Assembly: GCA_002083525.1 (NCBI GenBank)
Contig: LWDM01000027.1
Coordinates: forward strand, 1-42,046
Direction: 5' to 3'
Origin: Proteobacteria bacterium SG_bin9
Lineage (GTDB): Bacteria > Pseudomonadota > Alphaproteobacteria > Rhizobiales > Xanthobacteraceae
Length of the DNA stretch: 42,046 bases
The notes beneath the pieces were generated by a model, which was not told the origin of the DNA, made no database searches, and saw only the letters and a program-made list of their open reading frames with translations. Positions within the stretch are counted from its first letter, which is position 1. Every line of letters starts with the position of its first letter. Below, one piece after another: positions 14,585-21,621 of this stretch. Position numbers and translations under genes: made by a program.

Positions 14585-15817
14585 ATGTCCCGATTGATGT
14601 CCCGAACTTTCCCGTCGATTCGTCCATTTGCCACCGCCGCGCTCGCCGCGTGCGTCTTCGCCGCGACGCCGGCGCTCGCCCAGAAGAAATACGATCCCGG
14701 CGCGTCCGATACCGAGATCAAGATCGGCCAGACGGTGCCGCATTCCGGACCCGGCTCGCTCTACGGCGTGCTCGGCCGCGTCGGCCAGGCCTACTTCCAG
14801 ATGATCAACGAGAAGGGCGGCATCAACGGCCGCAAGGTCACGTTCCTCACACTCGACGACGCGTATTCATCGCCCAAGGCGGTGGAAGCGACGCGCCGCC
14901 TCGTCGAGCAGGACGAAGTGCTGGCGCTCTACGGCTCGCTCGGCACCGCGCCGCAGACCGCCGTGCACAAGTATCTGAACCAGAAGGGCGTGCCGCAGCT
15001 GCTGCTCAACACCGGCGCGTCGAAGTGGAACGATCCGAAGAACTTCAAATGGACCATGGCGGGCCTGCCGCTCTATCCGACGGAGGCGCGCATTCTCGCC
15101 AAGCACGTGCTGGCGGTGAAGCCGGACGCGAAGATCGCGATCCTCTACCAGAACGACGACTTCGGCCGCGACTTCCTCGGGCCGTTCAAGGAAGAACTCG
15201 CCAAGGCCGGCGGCAGGGCGAAGGTGATCGCGGAGGCGACCTACGATCTCACCGATCCGACCATCGACTCGCAGCTGATCAACCTGTCGAAGTCGGGCGC
15301 CGACGTCTTCTACAACATCTCGACCGGCAAGGCGTCGTCGCAGTCGATCCGCAAAGTCGCCGAACTCGGCTGGAAGCCGCTGCAACTGCTGTCGGCGGGT
15401 TCGACCGGCCGCTCGATTCTCTCGGCCGCCGGTTTCGAAAACGCGGCCGGCATTGTCGCCATCCGCTATTCCAAGGAAGTCGGCCTTCCGCGCTGGGCGA
15501 ACGATCCGGACGTCAAGGCGTTCGAGGAGTTGCGCGCGAAGTATCTGCCGACGGTCGATGCCGACAACACGATCGCCTACGCCGGTTACGGCCAGGCGGT
15601 GGCGATGGCAGAGATCCTGCGCCGCTGCGGCGACAACCTGACGCGCGAGAACGTGCTGAAGCAGGCGCAGAATCTGAACGACTTCCACTCGCCCTACATG
15701 CTCGACGGCATCACCTACAGCTACACGCCGGACAACTACACGCCGATGAAGACGCTCTACATCTCGATCTTCAACGGCAAGGACTGGGATATCTCCGACA
15801 AGCCGGTGACTGAGTAA
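14585..15817 (+). CDS. Branched-chain amino acid-type ABC transporter substrate-binding protein
   Basis: A periplasmic solute receptor of the LivJ/HAAT family, 410 residues. A long signal peptide ends near TPALA-QKKYDPG. The mature protein begins SDTEIKIGQTVPHSGPGSLYG and keeps family features such as NEKGGINGRKV, LVEQDEVLALYGSLGT, GASKWNDPKNFKW, YQNDDFGRDFLGPF and a C-terminal YTPDNYTPM. The ligand could be an amino acid, amide or aromatic acid. A GGAGGAAG site 8 nt before this ATG fixes the start. No permease or ATPase gene is adjacent, so it is an orphan receptor that must share a transporter or sense its ligand. Repeat copy C starts 10 nt after the stop. Confidence 0.92.
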   Translation: MSRLMSRTFPSIRPFATAALAACVFAATPALAQKKYDPGASDTEIKIGQTVPHSGPGSLYGVLGRVGQAYFQMINEKGGINGRKVTFLTLDDAYSSPKAVEATRRLVEQDEVLALYGSLGTAPQTAVHKYLNQKGVPQLLLNTGASKWNDPKNFKWTMAGLPLYPTEARILAKHVLAVKPDAKIAILYQNDDFGRDFLGPFKEELAKAGGRAKVIAEATYDLTDPTIDSQLINLSKSGADVFYNISTGKASSQSIRKVAELGWKPLQLLSAGSTGRSILSAAGFENAAGIVAIRYSKEVGLPRWANDPDVKAFEELRAKYLPTVDADNTIAYAGYGQAVAMAEILRRCGDNLTRENVLKQAQNLNDFHSPYMLDGITYSYTPDNYTPMKTLYISIFNGKDWDISDKPVTE

Positions 15818-15826
15818 AACTGAAGA

Positions 15827-15950
15827 TTGCCCCGGACGCTGCGCGGCATAAAATGACGCGCTGCTGATCCGGGGCCGTATCGACCACGGAGTTTGGAACG
15901 GTCCCGGCTCTGCGAAGCAGCGTTGCACGCTGCATCGCGTCCGGGACAAG
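15827..15950 (-). repeat. Dispersed palindromic repeat, copy C (inverted)
   Basis: A third copy of the repeat of about 121 bp, in reverse orientation to copies A and B (starts TTGCCCCGGACGCTGCGCGG, ends CGCGTCCGGGACAAG). It lies 10 nt after the substrate-binding protein stop and about 50 nt before the helicase start, filling most of the 184-nt gap. Confidence 0.9.
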
Positions 15951-16001
15951 TTTGTGGGCCGCCCCTCGACCATTGTGCGCAAAGGCCCTACCTCTTGAAG
16001 C

Positions 16002-18647
16002 GTGGGTGCGCACGATTCCAGTCTCCTGCCTGACCATTTCCGGCGCTGGTTTAAGGCGCGCGGCTGGTCGCCGCGCGAGCATCAGCTGGCGCTGTTGGCG
16101 AAAGCGCAGGCGCGCCGTTCCGCGCTGCTGATCGCGCCGACCGGCGCCGGCAAAACGCTCGCCGGTTTTCTGCCGACGCTGGTGGAACTGAGCGGCTTTC
16201 TTCCCTCTCCCCTTGCGGGAGAGGGTGGCGAGCCGCTGAAGGCGGCGAGACGGGTGAGGGGTGATACGCGTCAAACGTCGCTGTTTGAAAACCCCTCACC
16301 CGGTCCCTCGCTTCGCTCCGGACCACCCTCTCCCGCAAGGGGAGAGGGTAAGAAAGGCGGGCTGCACACGCTCTACATCTCGCCGCTGAAGGCGCTTGCG
16401 GTGGATATCGCGCGCAACCTCGAACGGCCGATCGCCGAGATGGATTTGCCGATCCGTGTGGAGACGCGCACCGGCGATACGCCGGTTTCGCGCCGCCAGC
16501 GCCAGCGCCGCGATCCGCCCGACATTCTGCTGACGACGCCGGAGCAGCTGGCGCTACTGATTTCGTCCGCCGACGGGCCATATCTGTTCGGCTCGCTGAA
16601 GCGCATCGTGCTGGACGAACTGCATGCGCTGGTGACCTCCAAGCGCGGCGATCTGCTGTCGCTCGGGCTGGCGCGGTTGTTTCGTCTCGCACCGAACGTG
16701 ATTGCGACGGGATTGTCCGCAACGGTCGCCGAACCGGATTCGCTGGCGCGGGTGCTGGTGCCGCAGGATGTGGGTGCGCCAACGGCCGCCGACATCGTCG
16801 TCGCGTCCGGCGGTGCGGCGCCGATCGTCGAGATGCTCGACACCGCCGAACATCTGCCGTGGGCCGGGCACAGCGCGCGGCATGCGCTCAACGAAATCTA
16901 CGACCTGATCAAGCGCAACAAGACGTCGCTGGTCTTCGTCAACACGCGCAGCCAGGCCGAGATGATCTTTCAGGATCTGTGGCGCATCAACGAGGACGGC
17001 CTCGCCATTGCGTTGCATCATGGCTCGCTCGATGTTGCGCAGCGCCGCAAAGTCGAGGATGCGATGGCGGCGGGAAAGCTGCGCGGCGTGGTCTGCACCT
17101 CGTCGCTCGATCTCGGCATCGACTGGGGCGATATCGATCTCGTCATCAATGTCGGCGCGCCGAAGGGCGCCTCGCGTATGATGCAGCGGATCGGCCGCGC
17201 CAATCACCGGCTCGACGAGCCCTCGCGTGCGGTGATGATCCCGGCGAACCGCTTCGAGGTGCTGGAGTGCCGCGTCGCCATCGATGCGATTGCGGAGAAT
17301 GCACAGGACACGCCGCCGCTGCGCACCGGCGCGCTCGATGTTCTGGCGCAGCACATCATGGGATGTGCCTGCGGCGAGCCGTTCCTCAGCGACGAGCTCT
17401 ACAACGAGGTACGACGTGCCGCGCCGTACGCCGAACTCACACGCGCCGATTTCGACGACACGGTCGATTTCGTCGCAACCGGCGGCTACGCGCTGAAATC
17501 GTACGAACGCTTCGCCCGCATCAAGCAGGACAGGGACGGCAAGTGGCGCGTCGCCAATCCGCGCGTGCGGCAAAGCTATCGCCTCAACGTCGGTACCATT
17601 GTCGAAGAGCAGATGCTGAAGGTGAAGCTCGTGCGCTCGCGCGCCGGCGGTTCCGGCTCGACCGGCGTCATCGGCCGCGGCGGCCGCATGCTGGGCGAGA
17701 TCGAGGAGTATTTCATCGAGGGCCTGTCCGTCGGCGACACCTTCGTGTTTGGCGGCGAGGTGGTGCGCTACGAGGCGTTGGCCGAAGATCAGGTCTACGT
17801 CTCGCGCGCCAACGATGTGGATGCGAAAGTGCCGTCCTACGCCGGCGGCAAGTTTCCGCTTTCGACGTATCTCGCGGACCGCGTGCGGCATCTGCTCGCC
17901 GACAAGAGTGCGTGGCGCGGCCTGCCGGAGCAGGTGCGCGATTGGCTCTCGCTGCAGACGCATGTCTCGCGCATTCCCGGTCCGCGTGAACTCGTCATCG
18001 AGACATTCCCGCGCGGCGGCCGGCATTTCCTCGTCTGCTATCCGTTCGAGGGACGGCTCGCGCATCAGACGCTCGGTATGTTGCTGACGCGGCGGCTGGA
18101 GCGCGCCCGGGCGCGGCCGCTCGGCTTCGTCGCCAACGAATACGCGCTCGCCGTGTGGGGCGTCGGCGATCTCTCGGCGATGGTGCGGCAGGGACGGCTC
18201 GATCTCGCGGCGTTGTTCGATCCGGACATGCTCGGCGACGATCTCGAGGCGTGGCTCGCCGAGTCGGCGCTGATGAAGCGTACGTTCCGCGCCTGCGCGA
18301 TCATCTCGGGGCTGATTCCGCGCCGTTTCGTCGGCGAGGAGAAGTCGCGGCGGCAGATGCTGTTCTCGACCGACCTCGTCTACGACGTGCTGCGCAAGCA
18401 TCAGCCGGATCACGTGCTGCTGCGCGCCGCGCGGGCGGATGCCGCCACGGGTCTGCTCGACCTGAAACGGCTGGGTGACATGCTGACACGAATCAGCGGA
18501 CATATCGTGCATCGTGAACTCGATCGCGTGTCGCCGCTCGCCGTCCCGGTGATGCTGGAAATCGGCCGCGAAGCGGTTTATGGCGAGGCAGCCGACGAGT
18601 TGCTGGCGGAAACCGCCGCGGAACTCGTCAAGGAAGCGATGGGATGA
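16002..18647 (+). CDS. Ligase-associated Lhr-type DEXH-box helicase carrying an in-frame palindromic insert
   Basis: A superfamily 2 DNA helicase (Lhr-core, TIGR04121 type) acting in repair with the ligase, exonuclease and phosphoesterase. The 881 residues show Walker A APTGAGKT (45-52), motif Ia YISPLKAL, the DEXH box VLDELHAL, LSATV, FVNTRSQAE and motif VI MQRIGRANHR, then the Lhr winged-helix and C-terminal domains. Residues of about 65-118 (GFLPSPLAGEGG to PSPARGEGKK) are a translated palindromic repeat and break the normally short link between motifs I and Ia. The reading frame is kept. GTG at 16002 is the only in-frame start before the conserved LPDHFRRWF. The next gene starts 5 nt after the stop. 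Confidence 0.93.
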   Translation: MGAHDSSLLPDHFRRWFKARGWSPREHQLALLAKAQARRSALLIAPTGAGKTLAGFLPTLVELSGFLPSPLAGEGGEPLKAARRVRGDTRQTSLFENPSPGPSLRSGPPSPARGEGKKGGLHTLYISPLKALAVDIARNLERPIAEMDLPIRVETRTGDTPVSRRQRQRRDPPDILLTTPEQLALLISSADGPYLFGSLKRIVLDELHALVTSKRGDLLSLGLARLFRLAPNVIATGLSATVAEPDSLARVLVPQDVGAPTAADIVVASGGAAPIVEMLDTAEHLPWAGHSARHALNEIYDLIKRNKTSLVFVNTRSQAEMIFQDLWRINEDGLAIALHHGSLDVAQRRKVEDAMAAGKLRGVVCTSSLDLGIDWGDIDLVINVGAPKGASRMMQRIGRANHRLDEPSRAVMIPANRFEVLECRVAIDAIAENAQDTPPLRTGALDVLAQHIMGCACGEPFLSDELYNEVRRAAPYAELTRADFDDTVDFVATGGYALKSYERFARIKQDRDGKWRVANPRVRQSYRLNVGTIVEEQMLKVKLVRSRAGGSGSTGVIGRGGRMLGEIEEYFIEGLSVGDTFVFGGEVVRYEALAEDQVYVSRANDVDAKVPSYAGGKFPLSTYLADRVRHLLADKSAWRGLPEQVRDWLSLQTHVSRIPGPRELVIETFPRGGRHFLVCYPFEGRLAHQTLGMLLTRRLERARARPLGFVANEYALAVWGVGDLSAMVRQGRLDLAALFDPDMLGDDLEAWLAESALMKRTFRACAIISGLIPRRFVGEEKSRRQMLFSTDLVYDVLRKHQPDHVLLRAARADAATGLLDLKRLGDMLTRISGHIVHRELDRVSPLAVPVMLEIGREAVYGEAADELLAETAAELVKEAMG
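16203..16348 (+). repeat. Palindromic repeat element inserted in frame in the helicase gene
   Basis: Perfect 26-bp inverted ends lie at 16203-16228 (begins CCCTCTCCCCTTGCGGGAGA) and 16323-16348 (ends AAGGGGAGAGGG), each also able to fold on itself. A nested inverted repeat of 12 bp (CGGGTGAGGGGT at 16251-16262, ACCCCTCACCCG at 16291-16302) lies inside. The element has the look of the intergenic repeats common in this bacterial group, yet here it has no stop codon in the gene's frame and is translated into about 50 Pro/Gly/Arg-rich residues. Confidence 0.9.
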
Positions 18648-18651
18648 CGTC

Positions 18652-19350
18652 GTGAGCGGGCAGGTCGCAGCAAAACGGGAACCGGACGCCGTGATAACGG
18701 TGGCGGGCGTTGCGCTGACGGCCGATCTCTCCGGTGCGCTTTACTGGGGCGAGGAGCGGCTGCTCGTCGTCTCCGACCTGCATCTGGAAAAAGGCTCGAG
18801 CTTCGCCACGCGCGGCATCCTGCTGCCGCCGTTCGATACCGCCGCGACGCTCGCGCGGCTTGCGGCCGTGATCGCGCAATACAATCCGCGCAGGGTGATC
18901 GCGCTCGGCGACAGTTTCCATGATCGCGACGCGCATGAACGTCTCGCCGAGACGGACCGCGAGACAATCGCCGCGATGCAGACGGGCCGTGACTGGATCT
19001 GGATCGCGGGCAATCACGATCCGCTGCCGCCAAAGTCGCTGCGCGGGTCGGTCGCCGAAGAAATCGCCATCGGTGCGATCAGCTTCCGTCATGAGCCGAC
19101 CGGTGCGGAAGGCGAGATCGCGGGTCATCTGCATCCGAAGGCGCGGGTGGCGACGCGCGCCCGCGGCATCGACCGCCGTTGCTTCGCCAGCGACGGCGTG
19201 CGCGCGGTGATGCCGTCGTTCGGGGCTTACACCGGTGGGCTCAGCATCCGCGACCGCGCGTTCGCGAAAATCTTTCCGACGCCGGATTTCACGGCGCATG
19301 TGCTCGGCGACACAAGTCTGCATATCATCGCCGCGTCGCGCTGTTACTAG
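18652..19350 (+). CDS. pdeM: Ligase-associated metallophosphoesterase (PdeM)
   Basis: A calcineurin-like phosphoesterase of 232 residues, the fourth component (TIGR04123 type) of the ligase-associated repair module. All five metal-binding motifs are present: SDLHLEKGSSF, GDSFHD, GNHD, an internal FRHEP and AGHLHPKA. The N-terminus before VITVAGVALTADLSGALYW is short and variable. The GTG is 5 nt after the helicase stop, so the pair is certainly one operon and probably coupled; the open frame further upstream lies inside the helicase gene and is rejected. A hairpin follows the stop (ATCGCGG/CCGCGAT, 19371-19387) without a T-tract. Confidence 0.9.
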   Translation: MSGQVAAKREPDAVITVAGVALTADLSGALYWGEERLLVVSDLHLEKGSSFATRGILLPPFDTAATLARLAAVIAQYNPRRVIALGDSFHDRDAHERLAETDRETIAAMQTGRDWIWIAGNHDPLPPKSLRGSVAEEIAIGAISFRHEPTGAEGEIAGHLHPKARVATRARGIDRRCFASDGVRAVMPSFGAYTGGLSIRDRAFAKIFPTPDFTAHVLGDTSLHIIAASRCY

Positions 19351-19431
19351 GCGGCTGCGTTCTTCACCGCATCGCGGACTCCGCGATCCGCTTCGCCAGC
19401 CCGTGGCGGAGCTCGGCGCCCGGTGATACCG

Positions 19432-19453
19432 TTCTCCCCGGGGATGGGGAGAA
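19432..19453 (+). promoter_or_regulatory. Hairpin enclosing the ribosome site of the small Cys-rich gene
   Basis: TTCTCCCC (19432-19439) can pair with GGGGAGAA (19446-19453) across a 6-nt loop. The 3' arm is itself the only Shine-Dalgarno sequence of the gene starting at 19460, so folding would hide it. This could be translational control or a remnant of a palindromic repeat. Confidence 0.55.
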
Positions 19454-19459
19454 TGGATC

Positions 19460-19687
19460 ATGCGCTACTTGGTGGCACTGCTCATTGCCGGTTTTTGCTC
19501 TCTGACCGCATCACCGGCCATGGCCTATACTTGCACCCAGCATTACGAGGCCTGCCTGCGCTATGGACACGGTGAGACGAAGTGTGGATGCGCGCGCAAC
19601 GTCTGCCAGAAGCGGGTCGGCTCCGGTGATGCAGGAGCAAAGTGGAATGGCATCGCGGGGATCAACGCCTGCTTCAAGAAGGGCTGA
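19460..19687 (+). CDS. Small secreted Cys-rich protein, function unknown
   Basis: A protein of 75 residues that I do not recognise by family. A clear signal peptide (MRYLVALLIAGFCSLTASPAMA) would leave a mature peptide of about 53 residues with six cysteines (C25, C32, C42, C44, C49, C71), enough for three disulfide bonds in the periplasm or outside the cell. It is basic at the C-terminus and carries a KCGC motif. The start is supported by the GGGGAG site and by the signal peptide. It lies between pdeM (same strand) and the convergent TIGR02186 gene, and may be transcribed alone. Confidence 0.75.
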   Translation: MRYLVALLIAGFCSLTASPAMAYTCTQHYEACLRYGHGETKCGCARNVCQKRVGSGDAGAKWNGIAGINACFKKG

Positions 19688-19713
19688 CGCTCGCGCACCA
19701 AAACGCGCGATGC

Positions 19714-20502
19714 TTAATCCCGCCGGAACACGACCGACGCCAGCCAGCCGGTCATCAACGCCATCGCCGCGGTGAAGAGGCCGTAGAGCAGGCCGTTCTG
19801 CTGCGCAGACGTGGCGACAAACTGCTCGAAGCCGACTTTCACGATCTCGAAGGCCGTCTCGGTCTTGGTCACCAGCGCACCGTTGGCGAGCAACTCGATC
19901 TCGATGTCGTAGTTGCCGATCGGCACTTCCGCAGGCAGCGGAATGCCGGTGCGGAACAGCGTCGGCGTCAGGAAGGTGATTGCGTTAGTGGCCTCGCGGT
20001 AGAGGCCGTGCTCCATGCGCAGCCGCACAAAGGCCGAGCGGAACGGATCGGTCGAGACCACGTCGGCATAGTCGGTGCCGACGCGCTGCGTCAGGATGAC
20101 GTTGTTGAGACCGAGCTGCAGCCGCCGTTGCACGTCGGGGTTTGCGATCTCGTTGAACGGGCGGTTGGCAAACACGGCGAGATAGGCCGGTACCTTCAGG
20201 AATTGCCGCGAGTCGGTGTTCACCCAGATGCCGAACTTGCGCTCCTTGCGGCGGGTTACCATGTCGGCGCCCGGCCCCTTGATGGTGACGACGAGGTCGT
20301 AGCTGGTGCGATCCGCCGGCGTCTTGTCGTCGCGCTCGATCGAGCCGAACAGCACCAGTTCTTCACCGGTGTAGTTCGGCGTCACCGTGACGCGGTGGTT
20401 CGACACCGACACGATCAGCCGCTCGGCCTGCGCGTCGCTCGCGGCGAGCGACGCACCCAGCACAAGCGCGACGGTAATGCAGGCGAGGCGGCGAGCGCTC
20501 AT
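19714..20502 (-). CDS. TIGR02186 family periplasmic/membrane-anchored protein
   Basis: A protein of 262 residues with an N-terminal signal (ending ASDAQA-ERL), a periplasmic body beginning LIVSVSNHRVTVTPNYTGEELVLFG, and one C-terminal transmembrane helix (about 236-256, LLYGLFTAAMALMTGWLASVVF) with a short basic tail. This matches the alphaproteobacterial family TIGR02186, whose exact role is unknown. Its ATG overlaps the stop of the upstream TauE/SafE gene by 4 nt. Such coupling is the usual arrangement and suggests that it serves as an accessory subunit of that exporter. Confidence 0.85.
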   Translation of the reverse strand: MSARRLACITVALVLGASLAASDAQAERLIVSVSNHRVTVTPNYTGEELVLFGSIERDDKTPADRTSYDLVVTIKGPGADMVTRRKERKFGIWVNTDSRQFLKVPAYLAVFANRPFNEIANPDVQRRLQLGLNNVILTQRVGTDYADVVSTDPFRSAFVRLRMEHGLYREATNAITFLTPTLFRTGIPLPAEVPIGNYDIEIELLANGALVTKTETAFEIVKVGFEQFVATSAQQNGLLYGLFTAAMALMTGWLASVVFRRD

Positions 20503-21425
20503 CGGCCCTCTCCGATCTCGCGCACGGTGTAGACATCCTCCGGCTTGATCACGAGTTCGACGGCGAAGCGGATGCCGACCGAGAGGATCAGGAGGCCGAG
20601 CAGCAGGCGCAGGTGTTCGCCGCGGATGCGCTGGCCGGCGCGGGCGCCGAACTGCGCGCCGATGACGCCGCCGACCATCAGGATCAGCGCCAGCACCGCA
20701 TCGACGAGGTGGTTGGTCACCGCGTGCAGGACCGTCGCCATGATCATGGTCACGAGGGTCAGCGCCATCGCGGTGCCGATCACCGTGCCGGTCGGCACGC
20801 GCATGACGTAGATCAGGATCGGGATCAGCATGAAGGCGCCGCCGATGCCCATGATCGCACCGATGAAGCCGATGAGGAGGCCGGTCGCGATCAGCGGAAT
20901 GACGGAGAGGTAGATCTTCGAGCGCTTGAAGCGCATCTTCAGCGGCAGGCCGTGGATCCAGTTATGTGCGCCGGAGCGGCGGATCGGCAGCGGATCGCCC
21001 TGCCGCGCGCGATGGATGGCGCGCAGGCCTTCCCAGAACATCAGGCCGCCGACGGTCGAGAGCAGCACCACGTAGGACAGCGCGATGATCAGGTCGAGCT
21101 GGCCGAGTGCGCGCAGCAGCGTGAACAGCCAGACGCCGAACGCTGTTCCGAGTATGCCGCCGCACAACAACACGAATGCGAGCGACGGATCGATCGCGCG
21201 CCGGCGCCAGTACGAGAGCGCGCCGGAGAACGACGAGGCCGCGATATGGCTCGACACCGAGGCCACCGCCACCGCGGGCGACACGCCGATGAAGATGAGG
21301 AGCGGCGTCAGCAGGAACCCGCCGCCGATGCCGAACATGCCCGAGACGAAGCCCACCGCCATGCCCATCGCCAGGATGAGGAACATGTTGACCGGAATAT
21401 CGGCGATGGGAAGAAACAGCTGCAC
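20499..21425 (-). CDS. Sulfite exporter TauE/SafE (TSUP) family permease
   Basis: An inner-membrane permease of 308 residues for sulfite, sulfoacetate or other organosulfur anions; the substrate is inferred from family only. It has two repeats typical of TSUP: residues 19-48 with GMAVGFVSGMFGIGGGFLLT, and a second half with IGFIGAIMGIGGAFMLIPILI, both holding the GIGGG-type signature. About eight hydrophobic spans are visible, with a polar loop (residues 125-150) in the middle. The start is GTG at 21425, where the conserved N-terminus QLFLPIADIPVNMF begins. It is the first gene of a two-gene operon with the TIGR02186 gene. Confidence 0.9.
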   Translation of the reverse strand: MQLFLPIADIPVNMFLILAMGMAVGFVSGMFGIGGGFLLTPLLIFIGVSPAVAVASVSSHIAASSFSGALSYWRRRAIDPSLAFVLLCGGILGTAFGVWLFTLLRALGQLDLIIALSYVVLLSTVGGLMFWEGLRAIHRARQGDPLPIRRSGAHNWIHGLPLKMRFKRSKIYLSVIPLIATGLLIGFIGAIMGIGGAFMLIPILIYVMRVPTGTVIGTAMALTLVTMIMATVLHAVTNHLVDAVLALILMVGGVIGAQFGARAGQRIRGEHLRLLLGLLILSVGIRFAVELVIKPEDVYTVREIGEGR

Positions 21426-21557
21426 GCGCGGATCGCTCGAGGTCTGTGCCTGAGCCTCGCGTCATTGCAGCTCACGGCATCGGTGACGTTGCCGCGACGC
21501 GGGCGCGCGCCGCGTTTCTGCTTAACCGAAATTACGCGCGCAAGGCACTAAAGAATC

Positions 21558-21594
21558 CGTTGGTCGCCGGGTTTTGCCCCGGCGATCGCCAACG
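21558..21594 (-). terminator. Probable terminator of the PodJ-like gene
   Basis: The stem CGTTGG plus TCGCCGGG pairs with CCCGGCGA plus CCAACG, with a 3-nt bulge (TCG) and a 6-nt loop. It lies 28 nt after the minus-strand stop codon. On the minus strand the stem is followed by GATTCTTTAG, a weak T-rich tail. Confidence 0.6.
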
Positions 21595-21621
21595 ATTTGT
21601 CAGGCTGGTGAAGATTCGTGA

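Noticed and set aside
15818..16001. Possible tandem or CRISPR-like repeats near the helicase start
   Set aside because: The repeated blocks belong to a single palindromic element (copy C); there are no regular spacers.
16554..18512. A 652-codon open frame antisense to the helicase gene
   Set aside because: It is rich in Arg, His, Asp and Ala with no domain, and mirrors a gene with clear helicase motifs. GC-rich third positions create such frames.
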